A DNA stretch of 64,000 nucleotides from Autumnicola lenta (GCF_031846515.1 NZ_JAVRHO010000002.1:186001-250000); one strand, 5' to 3'; shown: positions 42,867-52,649, counted from the first letter of the stretch. Numbers and translations: made by a program. The notes: a model not told the origin generated them from the letters alone.

Positions 42867-43547
42867 TTAGGGAGTACTATTGGAAACCTGTAATAATTTG
42901 CCGTTGTAAAATTTATTTCCGGTTAAACTGAATTCGAAAATATAGTCTGCCATTTCTTCCGCAGAAAGTGGCGCTTTGTAGCCGGGAAAAGCCTCTTCCA
43001 GCATTTCTGTTTGTACAGCCCCTAGTGCCAAAACGTTAAAAGAAGGACCGGTTTCTTTGTACTCTTCAGCAAGCAGTTCAGTTAAAGTGATCACGGCAGC
43101 TTTACTGGAACTATAGGCCGATAATCCGGGGAATTTCATGCTTCCCTGAACTCCGCCCATCGTACTTATATTCACCACGTGAGCTTCCTTTGCCATAAAA
43201 GGCAGCATTTTCTGAATCAGTCCTACTACTCCCATTACATTGGTTTGGTAAACGCTGCTGAAATCTTCCAGGCTCAACTCTGCAAAAGGTTTATTAATAA
43301 GCAGTCCTGCATTATTCACAAGAATATCCACATTTTTCCATTCTGAAGAAACAAAACTGCTGACTTTTTCCAGATCTTCTTTTTTAGTTATGTCACAAGC
43401 TAATACTTCTACATTTTCAAGTTTAAGTTCCGAAACAGGCTCGGGATTACGGGATAAGGCGAGTACCTTATGTCCGGCTTCCGAAAACTTTTTGGTTAGT
43501 TCAAAACCAATTCCCCGGCTTGTTCCGGTGATGATCACATGCTTCAT
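42867..43547 (-). CDS. SDR family oxidoreductase
   Basis: A 226-residue classical short-chain dehydrogenase. The NAD(P) loop is TGTSRGIGFELT (about 8-19), NNAGLLINKPF follows, and the catalytic pair is Tyr and Lys in LSAYSSSKAAVITL, with Ser in NISTMGG. Arg near the start of the second strand (LSRNPE) suggests NADP preference. The substrate is unknown. It starts 1 bp after the M28 peptidase stop. Confidence 0.92.
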   Translation of the reverse strand: MKHVIITGTSRGIGFELTKKFSEAGHKVLALSRNPEPVSELKLENVEVLACDITKKEDLEKVSSFVSSEWKNVDILVNNAGLLINKPFAELSLEDFSSVYQTNVMGVVGLIQKMLPFMAKEAHVVNISTMGGVQGSMKFPGLSAYSSSKAAVITLTELLAEEYKETGPSFNVLALGAVQTEMLEEAFPGYKAPLSAEEMADYIFEFSLTGNKFYNGKLLQVSNSTP

Positions 43548-43548
43548 T

Positions 43549-44535
43549 TTAGTTGAGTTTTATTTCTTTTTCTTCAGTATTTGTCATTTCTAATATGGCG
43601 GGAAAAACTGCATCTATTAAATTGGTCATATGCTGAAAATCCATATTATCGGCCTCGTCTGAAACGTGGTGATAATATTCATAATTGGTGAAATCGAAAG
43701 TACTGATAGTTTGCGCCGGAATATTAAATTCCTCAAAAAATGGATAATTATCGCTCCGCTGAAAAAGGTTATACTCTTTTGCCTGTGGCAAAAAGCCCAA
43801 AACTTTTTCACCGGCATATTCGTTGAATTTTTCAGCAAAGTTTGAATTTTCGTAGCCGGTCAAATATGCCAGATGATTTTTTCCCTGCATCGGAATACCA
43901 ATCATTTCGAGGTTAACGACCGCGTATAAATCTAAATTTTCAGCTTTTAGCTTCTGCGCAATGTGTTCTGAACCTGTAAGACCTAATTCTTCTCCGGAAA
44001 AGAGCACGAACAGTATACTCCTACCTTTATTGTCCTTTAAAGCGAACTTTCTGGCCAGTTCCATTACTGCGACTGTCCCTGCTGCATTATCATTCGCGCC
44101 ATTGGCAATAGAATCGTTGCCTACAGCTTCTCCTATGCCTATATGGTCGTAATGAGCGCCTATAATTATAAACTCGTCCTTTAATTCCGGATCATTCCCC
44201 TCTAAAAAGCCAACAATATTAAATGCTTCTTTCCCTTCAACTTCAAAGCGATCCCGATAATCTTCAAAATATGGCTCTACATTATACTCTTGAAAGTACT
44301 CTTCAATAAAAGTAGCTGCTTTCTCTATCCCTTCGGTTCCTGTAGCTCTTCCCTGCAGCTCATCTGAAGCTAAAAAGCGCAAATTTTCTTCAATTTCAGC
44401 TTCTGAAGCTTCAAAACTGGCTATTTCTGTCTCCTGAGCAGTAGCATCATCTGAATTTTTATCCTGAGTGGAGTTACAAGCGAGGAAGAATGCAGCAAAA
44501 AGCACTGCAGTTAATTTAAAGAGGTTATTTTTCAT
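43549..44535 (-). CDS. M28 family aminopeptidase, lipoprotein
   Basis: A 328-residue exported zinc peptidase. Lipoprotein signal ends at the Cys of FFLACNSTQ. A short acidic linker is followed by the M28 domain: IIGAHYDHIGIG (metal ligand), ANGANDNAAGTVAVMELAR (bridging Asp), and LFSGEELGLTGSEH (catalytic Glu pair). It probably acts as an aminopeptidase in the envelope. Start at ATG 44535 or 44547, four codons earlier. Confidence 0.93.
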   Translation of the reverse strand: MKNNLFKLTAVLFAAFFLACNSTQDKNSDDATAQETEIASFEASEAEIEENLRFLASDELQGRATGTEGIEKAATFIEEYFQEYNVEPYFEDYRDRFEVEGKEAFNIVGFLEGNDPELKDEFIIIGAHYDHIGIGEAVGNDSIANGANDNAAGTVAVMELARKFALKDNKGRSILFVLFSGEELGLTGSEHIAQKLKAENLDLYAVVNLEMIGIPMQGKNHLAYLTGYENSNFAEKFNEYAGEKVLGFLPQAKEYNLFQRSDNYPFFEEFNIPAQTISTFDFTNYEYYHHVSDEADNMDFQHMTNLIDAVFPAILEMTNTEEKEIKLN

Positions 44536-44630
44536 GTTATTAATCAAATTTTAGAGGAGAGCCTAGAATGGCAATTATCGACTTGTCACTAGCGCCGCGG
44601 CTCCCAATACCTGTTGGCACTAAAGATAAA

Positions 44631-44656
44631 AAAATCCCACTGGAGTGTGGGATTTT
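44631..44656 (-). terminator. Terminator of the pdhA-pdhC unit
   Basis: A perfect 10-bp stem (44631-44640 with 44647-44656) and 6-nt loop. On the minus strand it is followed by T7. It lies 28 bp after the pdhC stop and separates it from the M28 series. Confidence 0.88.
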
Positions 44657-44683
44657 AATATTGCTTATTGAAAGAATCAATGT

Positions 44684-46348
44684 CTATGCTAACATAGTCA
44701 CCGGATTCTCCATATATGTTTTCAACGTTTGTAGGAACGCCGCTCCGGTAGCTCCATCCACAGTTCTGTGGTCACAGGCTAGAGTAAGTTTCATCGTATT
44801 TCCAACTACTATTTGTCCGTTTTTAACAACCGGTTTCTCCACGATTGCACCAACAGAAAGAATAGCAGAGTTTGGCTGATTTATAATACTTGTAAACTCA
44901 ACGATTCCAAACATTCCCAGGTTAGAAACAGTAAAAGTACTGCCTTCCATTTCCTGAGGTTGTAATTTTTTATTCCTGGCTTTACCGGCAAGATTTTTAA
45001 CATTTCCGCCGATCTGCGTCATAGACATCTGGTCTGCAAATTTAAGCACAGGTACCACAAGGCCTTCATCTACTGCCACGGCCACACCCATATGTATATG
45101 TTTTGCCATTTTCATAGAATCCTCACTCCATTGGCTGTTCACCTGCGGATGTTTTCTAAGCGCCATTGCACTTGCCTTGATTACCATGTCGTTAAAGGAA
45201 ACCTTCACATCTGGCATTTCGTTGATCTGCTTGCGGGAAGCCATTGCGTTTTGCATATCCACCTCTATAGTAAGGTAATAATGCGGAGCCTTAAATTTAG
45301 ACTCACCCAATCTCTTCGCAATAACCTTACGCATTTGAGAATTCTTCACTTCCTCAAAGCTTTCTTCACCGGCAGGAACGTAGGGTTGTACAGAAGCTCT
45401 TTGTTCTTCACTACCTGCAGTACCTTTAGATTGCTCAGCTGGTTTTTCTGAAGGTTTGTAAGACTCGATATCTTTCTTTACAATTCTTCCGTTTTCTCCG
45501 GAACCATCAACTTTGGAAAGGTCGATTCCTTTTTCTTCAGCCATTTTCTTAGCTAAAGGAGAAGCAAAAATTCTTCCGCCGTCTTTAGATTCTGAAGTAG
45601 TTCCCGGCTTCTCTTCTGTAGCCGCTACTTCTTTCTGCTTTTCTGCAGCTTTATCTTCTTTTTTCTCAGATTTTTCTGAAGATTTCTTTTTTCCTCCGTC
45701 TTTACTTATTCCGGAAACATCTGTTCCTTCCGGGCCAATAATTGCCAAAAGGCTGTCTACTTTTGCAGTTTCACCTTCCTGGATCCCGATTTTCAGCAAA
45801 GTTCCTTCATAGAAAGATTCGAATTCCATCGTTGCCTTATCGGTTTCGATTTCAGCAAGAATATCTCCTTCTTCAACTTTATCACCTTCTTTTTTGATCC
45901 ATGTGGCAACAGTACCTTCTTCCATGGTATCACTAAGGCGTGGCATTGTAATGATCTCTACTCCTTCCGGAATTTCACCATCACCGCTTTCTTCAGAATC
46001 GTCTTCATCTGAAGCGTTTTCTTTAGATTCCTCCTTTTTATCATCAGAAGATTTTTCTTCTTTCTTATCAGACGAGCCTCCGCCGTTAATAAGATCAGAA
46101 ATATCCTCTCCTTCTTCACCAATTATAGCCAGCAGTGTATCTACAGGTGCAGTTTCACCTTCCTGTATACCAATATGAAGCAAGGTTCCTTCGTAGAAGG
46201 ATTCGAACTCCATAGTCGCCTTATCGGTCTCTATTTCGGCAAGAATATCTCCTTCTTCAACCTTATCACCTTTTTTCTTAAGCCACTGTGCAACAACACC
46301 TTCTTCCATGGTGTCGCTCAATCGCGGCATATTAATTACTTCAGCCAT
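44684..46348 (-). CDS. pdhC: Pyruvate dehydrogenase E2, dihydrolipoamide acetyltransferase
   Basis: A 554-residue E2 with two lipoyl domains (about 1-80 and 130-210), each with the lipoyl lysine in IETDKATMEFES. Charged flexible linkers (rich in E, K, S, D) separate them. A peripheral-subunit binding domain follows (FASPLAKKMAEEKGIDLSKVDGSG, in part), then a catalytic domain (about 320-554) ending with the ACDHRTVDGATGAAFL active site (His and Asp). It carries acetyl from E1 to CoA. pdhA is just upstream (3 bp). Confidence 0.96.
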   Translation of the reverse strand: MAEVINMPRLSDTMEEGVVAQWLKKKGDKVEEGDILAEIETDKATMEFESFYEGTLLHIGIQEGETAPVDTLLAIIGEEGEDISDLINGGGSSDKKEEKSSDDKKEESKENASDEDDSEESGDGEIPEGVEIITMPRLSDTMEEGTVATWIKKEGDKVEEGDILAEIETDKATMEFESFYEGTLLKIGIQEGETAKVDSLLAIIGPEGTDVSGISKDGGKKKSSEKSEKKEDKAAEKQKEVAATEEKPGTTSESKDGGRIFASPLAKKMAEEKGIDLSKVDGSGENGRIVKKDIESYKPSEKPAEQSKGTAGSEEQRASVQPYVPAGEESFEEVKNSQMRKVIAKRLGESKFKAPHYYLTIEVDMQNAMASRKQINEMPDVKVSFNDMVIKASAMALRKHPQVNSQWSEDSMKMAKHIHMGVAVAVDEGLVVPVLKFADQMSMTQIGGNVKNLAGKARNKKLQPQEMEGSTFTVSNLGMFGIVEFTSIINQPNSAILSVGAIVEKPVVKNGQIVVGNTMKLTLACDHRTVDGATGAAFLQTLKTYMENPVTMLA

Positions 46349-46351
46349 AAT

Positions 46352-47353
46352 TTAGTTTACTTTATGTGATAAAAACGGGTAGTCTTCCTGTTCGTAAACA
46401 ACGTCGTACATAATATTCTTATCAGGGAAATCTGACTCTTCAGCAAATTTCTCACATTCTGATACTTTATCCTTAACGCGTTTATCTATTTCTTTTATCT
46501 CCTTTTCAGAAGCATATTTTTTATCTTTTATAACATCCAGCACCTGAGTGATAGGATCGAGTTTCTGATACTCGGCCACCTCATCTTTGGTACGGTATTT
46601 TTGAGCATCACTCATGGAGTGACCACGATACCTGTATGTTTTTAATTCAAGAAATGTTGGACCATCTCCTTTTCTGGCTCTTGCAATTGCTTCATCTAAG
46701 GCTTCAGCAACTTTTACCGGATTCATGGCATCTACAGGTCCGCAAGGCATTTCATAACCCTGACCAAGCTTCCAGATATCTGTTCCTTTTGCAGTACGCG
46801 CCACAGAAGTTCCCATAGCATATCCGTTATTCTCTACGCAAAAAACAACCGGAAGATCCATTTTTACAGCCATATTAAGCGTTTCATGAAGTGCTCCCTG
46901 GCGCGTCGCACCATCACCCATAAAAGTTAAAGTAACTGCATCTCTCTTGAAATACTTATCTGCAAAAGCAAGTCCTGCTCCCAGCGGAATTTGTCCACCT
47001 ACAATACCGTGACCTCCATAGAACCTGTGTTCTTTAGAGAAGATATGCATCGACCCACCAAGCCCCATAGATGTACCGGTTTTTTTACCGTAAAGTTCTG
47101 CCATTACTCTTTTAGGATCTACTCCCATTCCAATAGGCTGAACGTGGTTACGATAAGCGGTGATCATCTTGTCCTTTTCCAAATCCATAGCATGAAGTGC
47201 TCCTGCAAGGATAGCTTCCTGCCCGTTGTAAAGGTGTAAAAAGCCTCTAACCTTTTGTTGAATATAAACCTGCGCAAGTTTATCTTCAAATTTGCGCCAA
47301 AATAACATATCCTCATACCACTTTATATAGGTGGCTTTTGTGATTTTCTTCAT
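46352..47353 (-). CDS. pdhA: Pyruvate dehydrogenase E1 component, alpha subunit
   Basis: A 333-residue thiamine diphosphate enzyme subunit. The TPP motif is MGDGATRQGALHETLNMA continuing to CVENNGYAMGTS. The phosphorylation-loop equivalent YRYRGHSMSDAQKYR is visible. It decarboxylates pyruvate together with a beta subunit encoded elsewhere and passes acetyl to the E2 next door. A putative -7 (TATTTTTG, minus strand, 47404-47411) lies about 50 bp upstream. Confidence 0.96.
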   Translation of the reverse strand: MKKITKATYIKWYEDMLFWRKFEDKLAQVYIQQKVRGFLHLYNGQEAILAGALHAMDLEKDKMITAYRNHVQPIGMGVDPKRVMAELYGKKTGTSMGLGGSMHIFSKEHRFYGGHGIVGGQIPLGAGLAFADKYFKRDAVTLTFMGDGATRQGALHETLNMAVKMDLPVVFCVENNGYAMGTSVARTAKGTDIWKLGQGYEMPCGPVDAMNPVKVAEALDEAIARARKGDGPTFLELKTYRYRGHSMSDAQKYRTKDEVAEYQKLDPITQVLDVIKDKKYASEKEIKEIDKRVKDKVSECEKFAEESDFPDKNIMYDVVYEQEDYPFLSHKVN

Positions 47354-47462
47354 ATCTAAGTATAAAATTTAGGCCGGACACATGGATTTTGCCAAGCGGA
47401 TAACAAAAATACTATTTTCAGTAAGAATGAAAAACAGTTTTGCTGCAAAAATAACGAAAACA

Positions 47463-47945
47463 TCATAAGATGTTCCTGTCAAATATTAAAGGTAATAAAT
47501 CCTTAACCGATTTGGCCTTTAAAACCTTACCCGTTTCACCCATAAAATACAGCTCAATATTTTCTTCCTGATTCACTTCATACTCTGCCATTACCTGCCG
47601 GCAGGCACCACAGGGAGAAACAGGCGCAGCAACCGCATGCTTAAGTGATTTTGCTGAAATCGCTACTTTCTTCATTCTGACTCCCGGATATTTCGCCCCT
47701 GCATAAAAAAATGCCGTACGCTCGGCACAAAGTCCGGAAGGATATGATGCATTCTCCTGGTTACTCCCAATTACCACTTCTCCATTTTCCAAAAGAATTG
47801 CCGCTCCCACATTAAACTGAGAGTACGGAGCATAAGCATTATCCCTTGCATCAAAAGCTTTCTGCATTAAATCAAATACATCCTGAGGCATTTCTTCCAA
47901 AGCATCATACAGTTCCAGTTCAGAAGTAATATTTATTAATTTCAT
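47463..47945 (-). CDS. cdd: Cytidine deaminase
   Basis: A 160-residue homotetrameric-type cytidine deaminase with zinc ligands in GLCAERTAFFYAG (C-A-E) and SPCGACRQVMAEY (PCxxC). It deaminates cytidine and deoxycytidine for pyrimidine salvage, fitting the nucleoside transporter and thyA in the same window. It lies between porV and pdhA without an obvious operon link. Confidence 0.95.
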   Translation of the reverse strand: MKLINITSELELYDALEEMPQDVFDLMQKAFDARDNAYAPYSQFNVGAAILLENGEVVIGSNQENASYPSGLCAERTAFFYAGAKYPGVRMKKVAISAKSLKHAVAAPVSPCGACRQVMAEYEVNQEENIELYFMGETGKVLKAKSVKDLLPLIFDRNIL

Positions 47946-47981
47946 ATAAATCTATTGGAAAGACAAGTTAAATCAAACAAA

Positions 47982-48011
47982 AAAAGTATCAAATCGAAAT
48001 AAGATACTTTT
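47982..48011 (-). terminator. Terminator after porV
   Basis: AAAAGTATC (47982-47990) pairs with GATACTTTT (48003-48011) around a 12-nt loop. On the minus strand a T run follows. It lies 25 bp after the porV stop. Confidence 0.75.
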
Positions 48012-48036
48012 AGTGAAATTAAATTTTTATTTAAAA

Positions 48037-49188
48037 TTAATTCACGAACTCCTGCCCGAAATTAAAGGTAAGGCCAAAGCGCAAAGTTCCTTCCAGCGGG
48101 CTTGGCACATCTGAAGTTGAGAAAAGGTATGAAATATCAATGTCTACTATTTCATATACAAAACCTGCTCCAAATGAAAGGAACCTTCTGGAACCTTTAG
48201 ATTCACTCTCTGTAAAATATCCTGCTCTAAAAGCAAAAACATCCTGGTACATATATTCTGCGCCCAAAGCCCACGTTACTTCTCTTATTTCCTCTCCAAA
48301 ACCATCAGGCGCATCCCCGAAGGAAGTGAAAATTCCTTCTATAGCACCTATCTCATTGTATTCCTCATCATCTTCTGCATCAATATCCCCATCATCATTA
48401 AAATCCTGCGGAGTTGGCACCAGCAATTTATTAAATTCTACATAAGCACCTATTCGGTTTTGTGGATCCAGAATAAAATCGAAACCAGCCCCCGCTTTAA
48501 AATTTGTGGGTATAAAGTTTTCCTGTCCTGCATCATCATATTTCATTTTAGGCCCTATGTTTGAAATATTTGCGCCCAGCCTCCAGCGGCCATCAAAACT
48601 GTCCATATAAATAACATCACTCTGATAAAATGCTGCAATATCTACCCCAAAGCTGCTTGCCGCCCCCAGATCCTCATCGTCCTGTAATCCAAGATCAGAT
48701 CGCAGGTATCTTCCCGCCACTGCCATAGAAACGTTCTCACTTAATTTAAGTGAATACGACAAATCAAAAGTAAGCTCATTCGGATTTACAAGAAGAGGCG
48801 CCTGCTCAAAAGTCGTTCTGGTTTCGATGGACCCAAGGCTAAAATACCTGAGACTTGCAGCAAAGGCACTACGATCATTCAGTTTATAGAAATAACTGAG
48901 ATTACCGAGGAAAATATCATTTACAATGTCACTAAGATAAGGAGTGTATGAAACACCTACTCCCTGTTGCATTTCAGCAAATGCATATTTAGCAGGATTC
49001 CATTGTTGTGAAAATGCATCTACCGACGTAGCAACCCCCTGGTCACCCATTCCCGCAGCTCGTGCATCTGCAGCAACCTGTAGAAACGGAACTGCAGTTG
49101 TAATTACCCTGTCCCGTTCTTCCTGGGCAATAGACGAAAGACCAGACAATAAACTGGCTCCAACCAGCATAAGTGTAATTTTTTTCAT
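48037..49188 (-). CDS. porV: Type IX secretion outer membrane protein PorV
   Basis: A 383-residue FadL-like outer membrane beta-barrel with a signal peptide (ends near SSIAQE). The N-terminal hallmark RVITTAVPFLQVAADARAAGMGD and SVDAFSQQWNPAKYAF match PorV/LptO. An acidic extracellular insertion (FNDDGDIDAEDDEEYNE) is present near residue 260. PorV collects cargo from the T9SS translocon and delivers it to the sortase. It is divergent from gldJ, as in other Flavobacteriia. Start at ATG 49188, the first codon of the signal peptide. Confidence 0.95.
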   Translation of the reverse strand: MKKITLMLVGASLLSGLSSIAQEERDRVITTAVPFLQVAADARAAGMGDQGVATSVDAFSQQWNPAKYAFAEMQQGVGVSYTPYLSDIVNDIFLGNLSYFYKLNDRSAFAASLRYFSLGSIETRTTFEQAPLLVNPNELTFDLSYSLKLSENVSMAVAGRYLRSDLGLQDDEDLGAASSFGVDIAAFYQSDVIYMDSFDGRWRLGANISNIGPKMKYDDAGQENFIPTNFKAGAGFDFILDPQNRIGAYVEFNKLLVPTPQDFNDDGDIDAEDDEEYNEIGAIEGIFTSFGDAPDGFGEEIREVTWALGAEYMYQDVFAFRAGYFTESESKGSRRFLSFGAGFVYEIVDIDISYLFSTSDVPSPLEGTLRFGLTFNFGQEFVN

Positions 49189-49402
49189 TCTGAACATTAT
49201 CTGTAACAAATATAAATTTTAATTCTTGCTAAGAAAGAACCTTCCTACCAAAATTACAAGCAAAACCTTAGAAACGAGAGAAAACAACGTGTACAATCCA
49301 TTGAAACTGCTATTTTAATCCTTCAGGTTTTAACTAATAACTTTAAAATTGAAAAAATATTGCTTTAGCATTTCCCTTCCCTGTTATTATTTTGGCATAA
49401 AA

Positions 49403-49433
49403 TCTGCCCTATAAGAAAAAAGGACTATTTTTG
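49403..49433 (+). promoter_or_regulatory. Putative gldJ promoter
   Basis: TATTTTTG at 49426-49433 matches TAnnTTTG. TCTG at 49403-49406, 19 bp upstream, is one base off the TTTG -33 element. Transcription would start near 49440, at the foot of the structured leader. Confidence 0.5.
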
Positions 49434-49442
49434 CGCAAGTAA

Positions 49443-49530
49443 AAAACCCGAAATTACTTTGTTTTGATGCTTCACGAAACCTGTTAAGAATCAGGTAAGC
49501 ATCAAGTACATCAGGCAGTTAAAGGGTTTT
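49443..49530 (+). ncRNA. Nested stem-loop leader upstream of gldJ
   Basis: Three nested helices: outer AAAACCC (49443-49449) with GGGTTTT (49524-49530); middle GATGCTT (49466-49472) with AAGCATC (49497-49503); inner ACCTG (49479-49483) with CAGGT (49492-49496). All pairs are Watson-Crick. It begins just after the putative promoter and could be a 5' leader, a riboswitch-like element or a small RNA. It matches no RNA family that I recognise. It accounts for a quarter of the gene-free 49189-49613 stretch; the remainder shows nothing notable. Confidence 0.45.
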
Positions 49531-49613
49531 CGAGACAATTTTATAATAATGAAATAATCTTGCAGATTTAGCGTTAATTACTATATTGCAAAGCCTAAAA
49601 ATCTATCTAAGAG

Positions 49614-51299
49614 ATGATGAATATGAGAAGAGATACTGCTATAAGAGCATTTTTTGCATTTGCCTTCGGCATAGGTCTGATAAGCTGTAATAACTCGAGG
49701 GATTATAAAAATAATTCCCGTGCCACCGGTTGGGATATTAATTCTGATGAAGGGGGGTTTCAGTATAACAATGATTTTAAAGAGCAGGAAACCGCACCGG
49801 GACTTGTTTTTATAGAGGGTGGAACTTTTACCATGGGTAGGGTTCAGGATGACCCTTTGCACGACTGGAATAACAGCCCAACACAGCAACACGTACAGTC
49901 CTTTTATATGGACGAAACTGAAGTAACAAATAAAATGTACCTGGAGTACCTGGACTGGCTCAAAAGAGTTGCGCCACCTTCAGACGAACGATACAGCGAT
50001 GTATATGCAGGAGCACTTCCTGACACCCTGGTATGGAGAAACCGCCTGGGCTTTAATGAAACAATGGTAAATAATTACCTGCGTCACCCGGCTTATGCAG
50101 AATATCCTGTAGTTGGAGTAAGCTGGATTCAGGCAGTTGAATTTAGTGACTGGAGAACCCAAAGGGTAAATGAATTAAAACTTATAAATGAAGGCTATCT
50201 TGCGGAAGGTGCTCAATACAAAGCCGGACCGGGAGAAACTTTTAATTCGGAAACTTACATCTACGATCCTGCGAATGTTTATGGAGGAAACACTGAATTG
50301 AACCAGGGTGAAGAGGTTCAGGACAGACTGGAAGATACCAATGAGGAAGGAAATCCTGTCAAGAAAGTATATCCGGGAAGAGAAAGTGGTCTTGTTTCTC
50401 CGGAATACAGATTACCAACTGAGGTAGAATGGGAATACGCGGCACTTGGTATGGTTGGCTTAAGAAACTATAACGTATACAGAGGTAGAAAAAAATATCC
50501 ATGGGATGGACAGTATACCAGATCCGGAGATCCTAAAAGACAGGGAGATCAATTGGCTAACTTTAAGCAAGGTGATGGAGATTACGGTGGTATTGCAGGT
50601 TGGAGCGATGATGGAGCAGATATTACTGCTGAAATAAAATCCTACGCTCCCAACGATTTTGGCCTTTACGATATGGCCGGTAACGTTGCGGAATGGGTAT
50701 TGGATGTTTATCGTCCTATTGTAGATGATGAGTTTAACGACTTTAATTACTACAGAGGAAATGTTTACACCAAAAATGCAATTAATGAGGACGGAAGCAT
50801 TAAAATACTGGGAGCAGATGAAGTTGTGTATGACACTTTAGCTAACGGAAAACTTGTAGCCAGAAACCTACCGGGTGAAATTGCTCAGGTTCCGGTAACC
50901 GAGGAGGATACCTATATGAGAACTAATTTCACCGAAAGTGATCAGAGAGATTTCCGGGACGGTGATAAAAGCTCTACCAGATATTACCAGCCTTTTCAGG
51001 ACGCAACAGAGCCTTCTAAAAGAATGTACAATTCCCCTACATATAATAATGTACAGCTCAATGATACTACCGGAGCTGTCACTGAGCGTGGATATGACAC
51101 CGCGAAAAGAACCACTCTAATTAGTGATGAAGTGAGAGTCTATAAAGGAGGATCCTGGAGAGACCGTGCTTATTGGCTTGACCCGGCACAAAGGAGATTC
51201 TTCCCACAGGATATGGCGACCGATTATATTGGCTTTAGAAATGCCATGTCCAGAGTAGGTTCCAAATCTAAAAGCGAAAATAAAACAGCCAGAAATTAG
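49614..51299 (+). CDS. gldJ: Gliding motility lipoprotein GldJ
   Basis: A 561-residue lipoprotein with an FGE-sulfatase/formylglycine-enzyme fold, a scaffold here rather than an enzyme. SPII signal with Cys in FGIGLISCNNS. FGE-like blocks: GLVFIEGGTFTMG, MDETEVTNKMYLEYLDWL, VSWIQAVEFSDWR, YRLPTEVEWEYAALG, and VYKGGSWRDRAYWLDPAQRRF (in part). GldJ supports the gliding machine and T9SS at the cell envelope. The gene order porV, gldJ, murF is conserved in the family. Start ATG 49614, with further ATGs at 49617 and 49623. Confidence 0.96.
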   Translation: MMNMRRDTAIRAFFAFAFGIGLISCNNSRDYKNNSRATGWDINSDEGGFQYNNDFKEQETAPGLVFIEGGTFTMGRVQDDPLHDWNNSPTQQHVQSFYMDETEVTNKMYLEYLDWLKRVAPPSDERYSDVYAGALPDTLVWRNRLGFNETMVNNYLRHPAYAEYPVVGVSWIQAVEFSDWRTQRVNELKLINEGYLAEGAQYKAGPGETFNSETYIYDPANVYGGNTELNQGEEVQDRLEDTNEEGNPVKKVYPGRESGLVSPEYRLPTEVEWEYAALGMVGLRNYNVYRGRKKYPWDGQYTRSGDPKRQGDQLANFKQGDGDYGGIAGWSDDGADITAEIKSYAPNDFGLYDMAGNVAEWVLDVYRPIVDDEFNDFNYYRGNVYTKNAINEDGSIKILGADEVVYDTLANGKLVARNLPGEIAQVPVTEEDTYMRTNFTESDQRDFRDGDKSSTRYYQPFQDATEPSKRMYNSPTYNNVQLNDTTGAVTERGYDTAKRTTLISDEVRVYKGGSWRDRAYWLDPAQRRFFPQDMATDYIGFRNAMSRVGSKSKSENKTARN

Positions 51300-51321
51300 A
51301 ATTTTTGGTTAAAAAACTTAT

Positions 51322-51348
51322 AAAGCCCTAATCTTTAGGGCTTTTTTT
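51322..51348 (+). terminator. Terminator of gldJ
   Basis: A perfect 10-bp stem (51322-51331 with 51335-51344) with a 3-nt loop and T7. It lies 22 bp after gldJ and 15 bp before murF. Confidence 0.92.
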
Positions 51349-51362
51349 ATAGCTTTAAGCTT

Positions 51363-52649
51363 ATGAATGTAGCACAAATCCATCAGCGCTTTCTGATTAG
51401 TTCAGGAGCTTGTATCGATACCCGGAGCCTTACTGAAGGCTGTATTTTTTTTGCATTAAGCGGCCCAAACTTTAATGGCAACGCTTTTGCCCTGGAAGCT
51501 TTGGAAAAAGGCGCAAAAGTCGCCGTGGTAGACCAGGAAATTTATGCCACCGACTCCACAAATTTTATTGTGGTGAAGGATGTTTTAAAAACCCTACAGG
51601 AGTTGGCTGCATTTCACCGAAAATACCTTGATCTTCCAATAATTGCCATTACCGGCAGCAATGGGAAAACAACTACTAAGGAATTGGTTAATACCGTGCT
51701 CTCCAAGAAGTTTAGAACCGTTGCTACAAGAGGCAATCTCAATAATCACATTGGCGTTCCCCTCACCTTACTTTCAATGGATGAAAGAACTGAAATTGGA
51801 ATTGTGGAAATGGGTGCCAATCATCTTAAGGAAATCGAAATTCTAAGTAAAATTGCCAATCCCGATTATGGTTATATCACCAATTTTGGAAAGGCCCATT
51901 TAGAAGGATTTGGAAATCTCGAAGGAGTTATTGCAGCAAAAAGTGAGCTCTACACCAATATAAAAAGGAATAAAAGACTCCTTTTTCTGAACATCGATGA
52001 TGTTACTCAACGGAACCATCTGGATTATAACCACACCTTCACTTTTGGTACTACAGAGGATGCTAAAGTACAATTCTCTTATTCCGATAATCAATCTTAC
52101 GCCAGTGTTAATTACAATAACACGCTGTTTCAGAGTAAAATCACGGGTAAACACAACGCGCAAAATATTGCTGCAGCAATAACCATCGGACTCTACTTTA
52201 AAGTCCCCTTTGACAAGGTAAAAGAGGCCATTTCAGAATACAGACCCTCTAACAACCGTTCAGAGGTAAAAGAAAAAGGCAGCAACACAATTTTTATGGA
52301 TGCCTACAATGCCAATCCAACAAGTATGCAGGCTGCACTTTCAAACTTTGAGGACATTAAAACCACAGAGCCGAAAATTGTCATTTTAGGAGATATGCTC
52401 GAAATTGGCGATTCTTCAGATGAAGAGCATCAGGAAATTGTGAATATTCTCGAAAAAGGAAACTTTACAGAATGTTATCTTCTGGGAGAAAATTTTAATC
52501 GTGCAGAAGCAAATAAAAGTACAATCATCAAATTTAAAAGCAGTCAGAATTTAAAGAAGCATCTTGAGGAAACCCAATTCAGGAATTGTCATATTCTTAT
52601 TAAAGGTTCCAGAGGGATGGCTTTAGAAAAAATGTTTGATGCTATATAG
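51363..52649 (+). CDS. murF: UDP-N-acetylmuramoyl-tripeptide--D-alanyl-D-alanine ligase
   Basis: A 428-residue Mur ligase adding D-Ala-D-Ala to the peptidoglycan precursor. N-terminal domain with IDTRSLTEGCIFFAL, P-loop TGSNGKTTTKE (about 97-107), TRGNLNNHIGVPLTLL, VEMGANHLKEIE, GKHNAQNIAAAI and DAYNANPTSM in the C-terminal domain. It follows gldJ but has a terminator between, so it may depend on read-through or its own weak promoter. Confidence 0.96.
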   Translation: MNVAQIHQRFLISSGACIDTRSLTEGCIFFALSGPNFNGNAFALEALEKGAKVAVVDQEIYATDSTNFIVVKDVLKTLQELAAFHRKYLDLPIIAITGSNGKTTTKELVNTVLSKKFRTVATRGNLNNHIGVPLTLLSMDERTEIGIVEMGANHLKEIEILSKIANPDYGYITNFGKAHLEGFGNLEGVIAAKSELYTNIKRNKRLLFLNIDDVTQRNHLDYNHTFTFGTTEDAKVQFSYSDNQSYASVNYNNTLFQSKITGKHNAQNIAAAITIGLYFKVPFDKVKEAISEYRPSNNRSEVKEKGSNTIFMDAYNANPTSMQAALSNFEDIKTTEPKIVILGDMLEIGDSSDEEHQEIVNILEKGNFTECYLLGENFNRAEANKSTIIKFKSSQNLKKHLEETQFRNCHILIKGSRGMALEKMFDAI

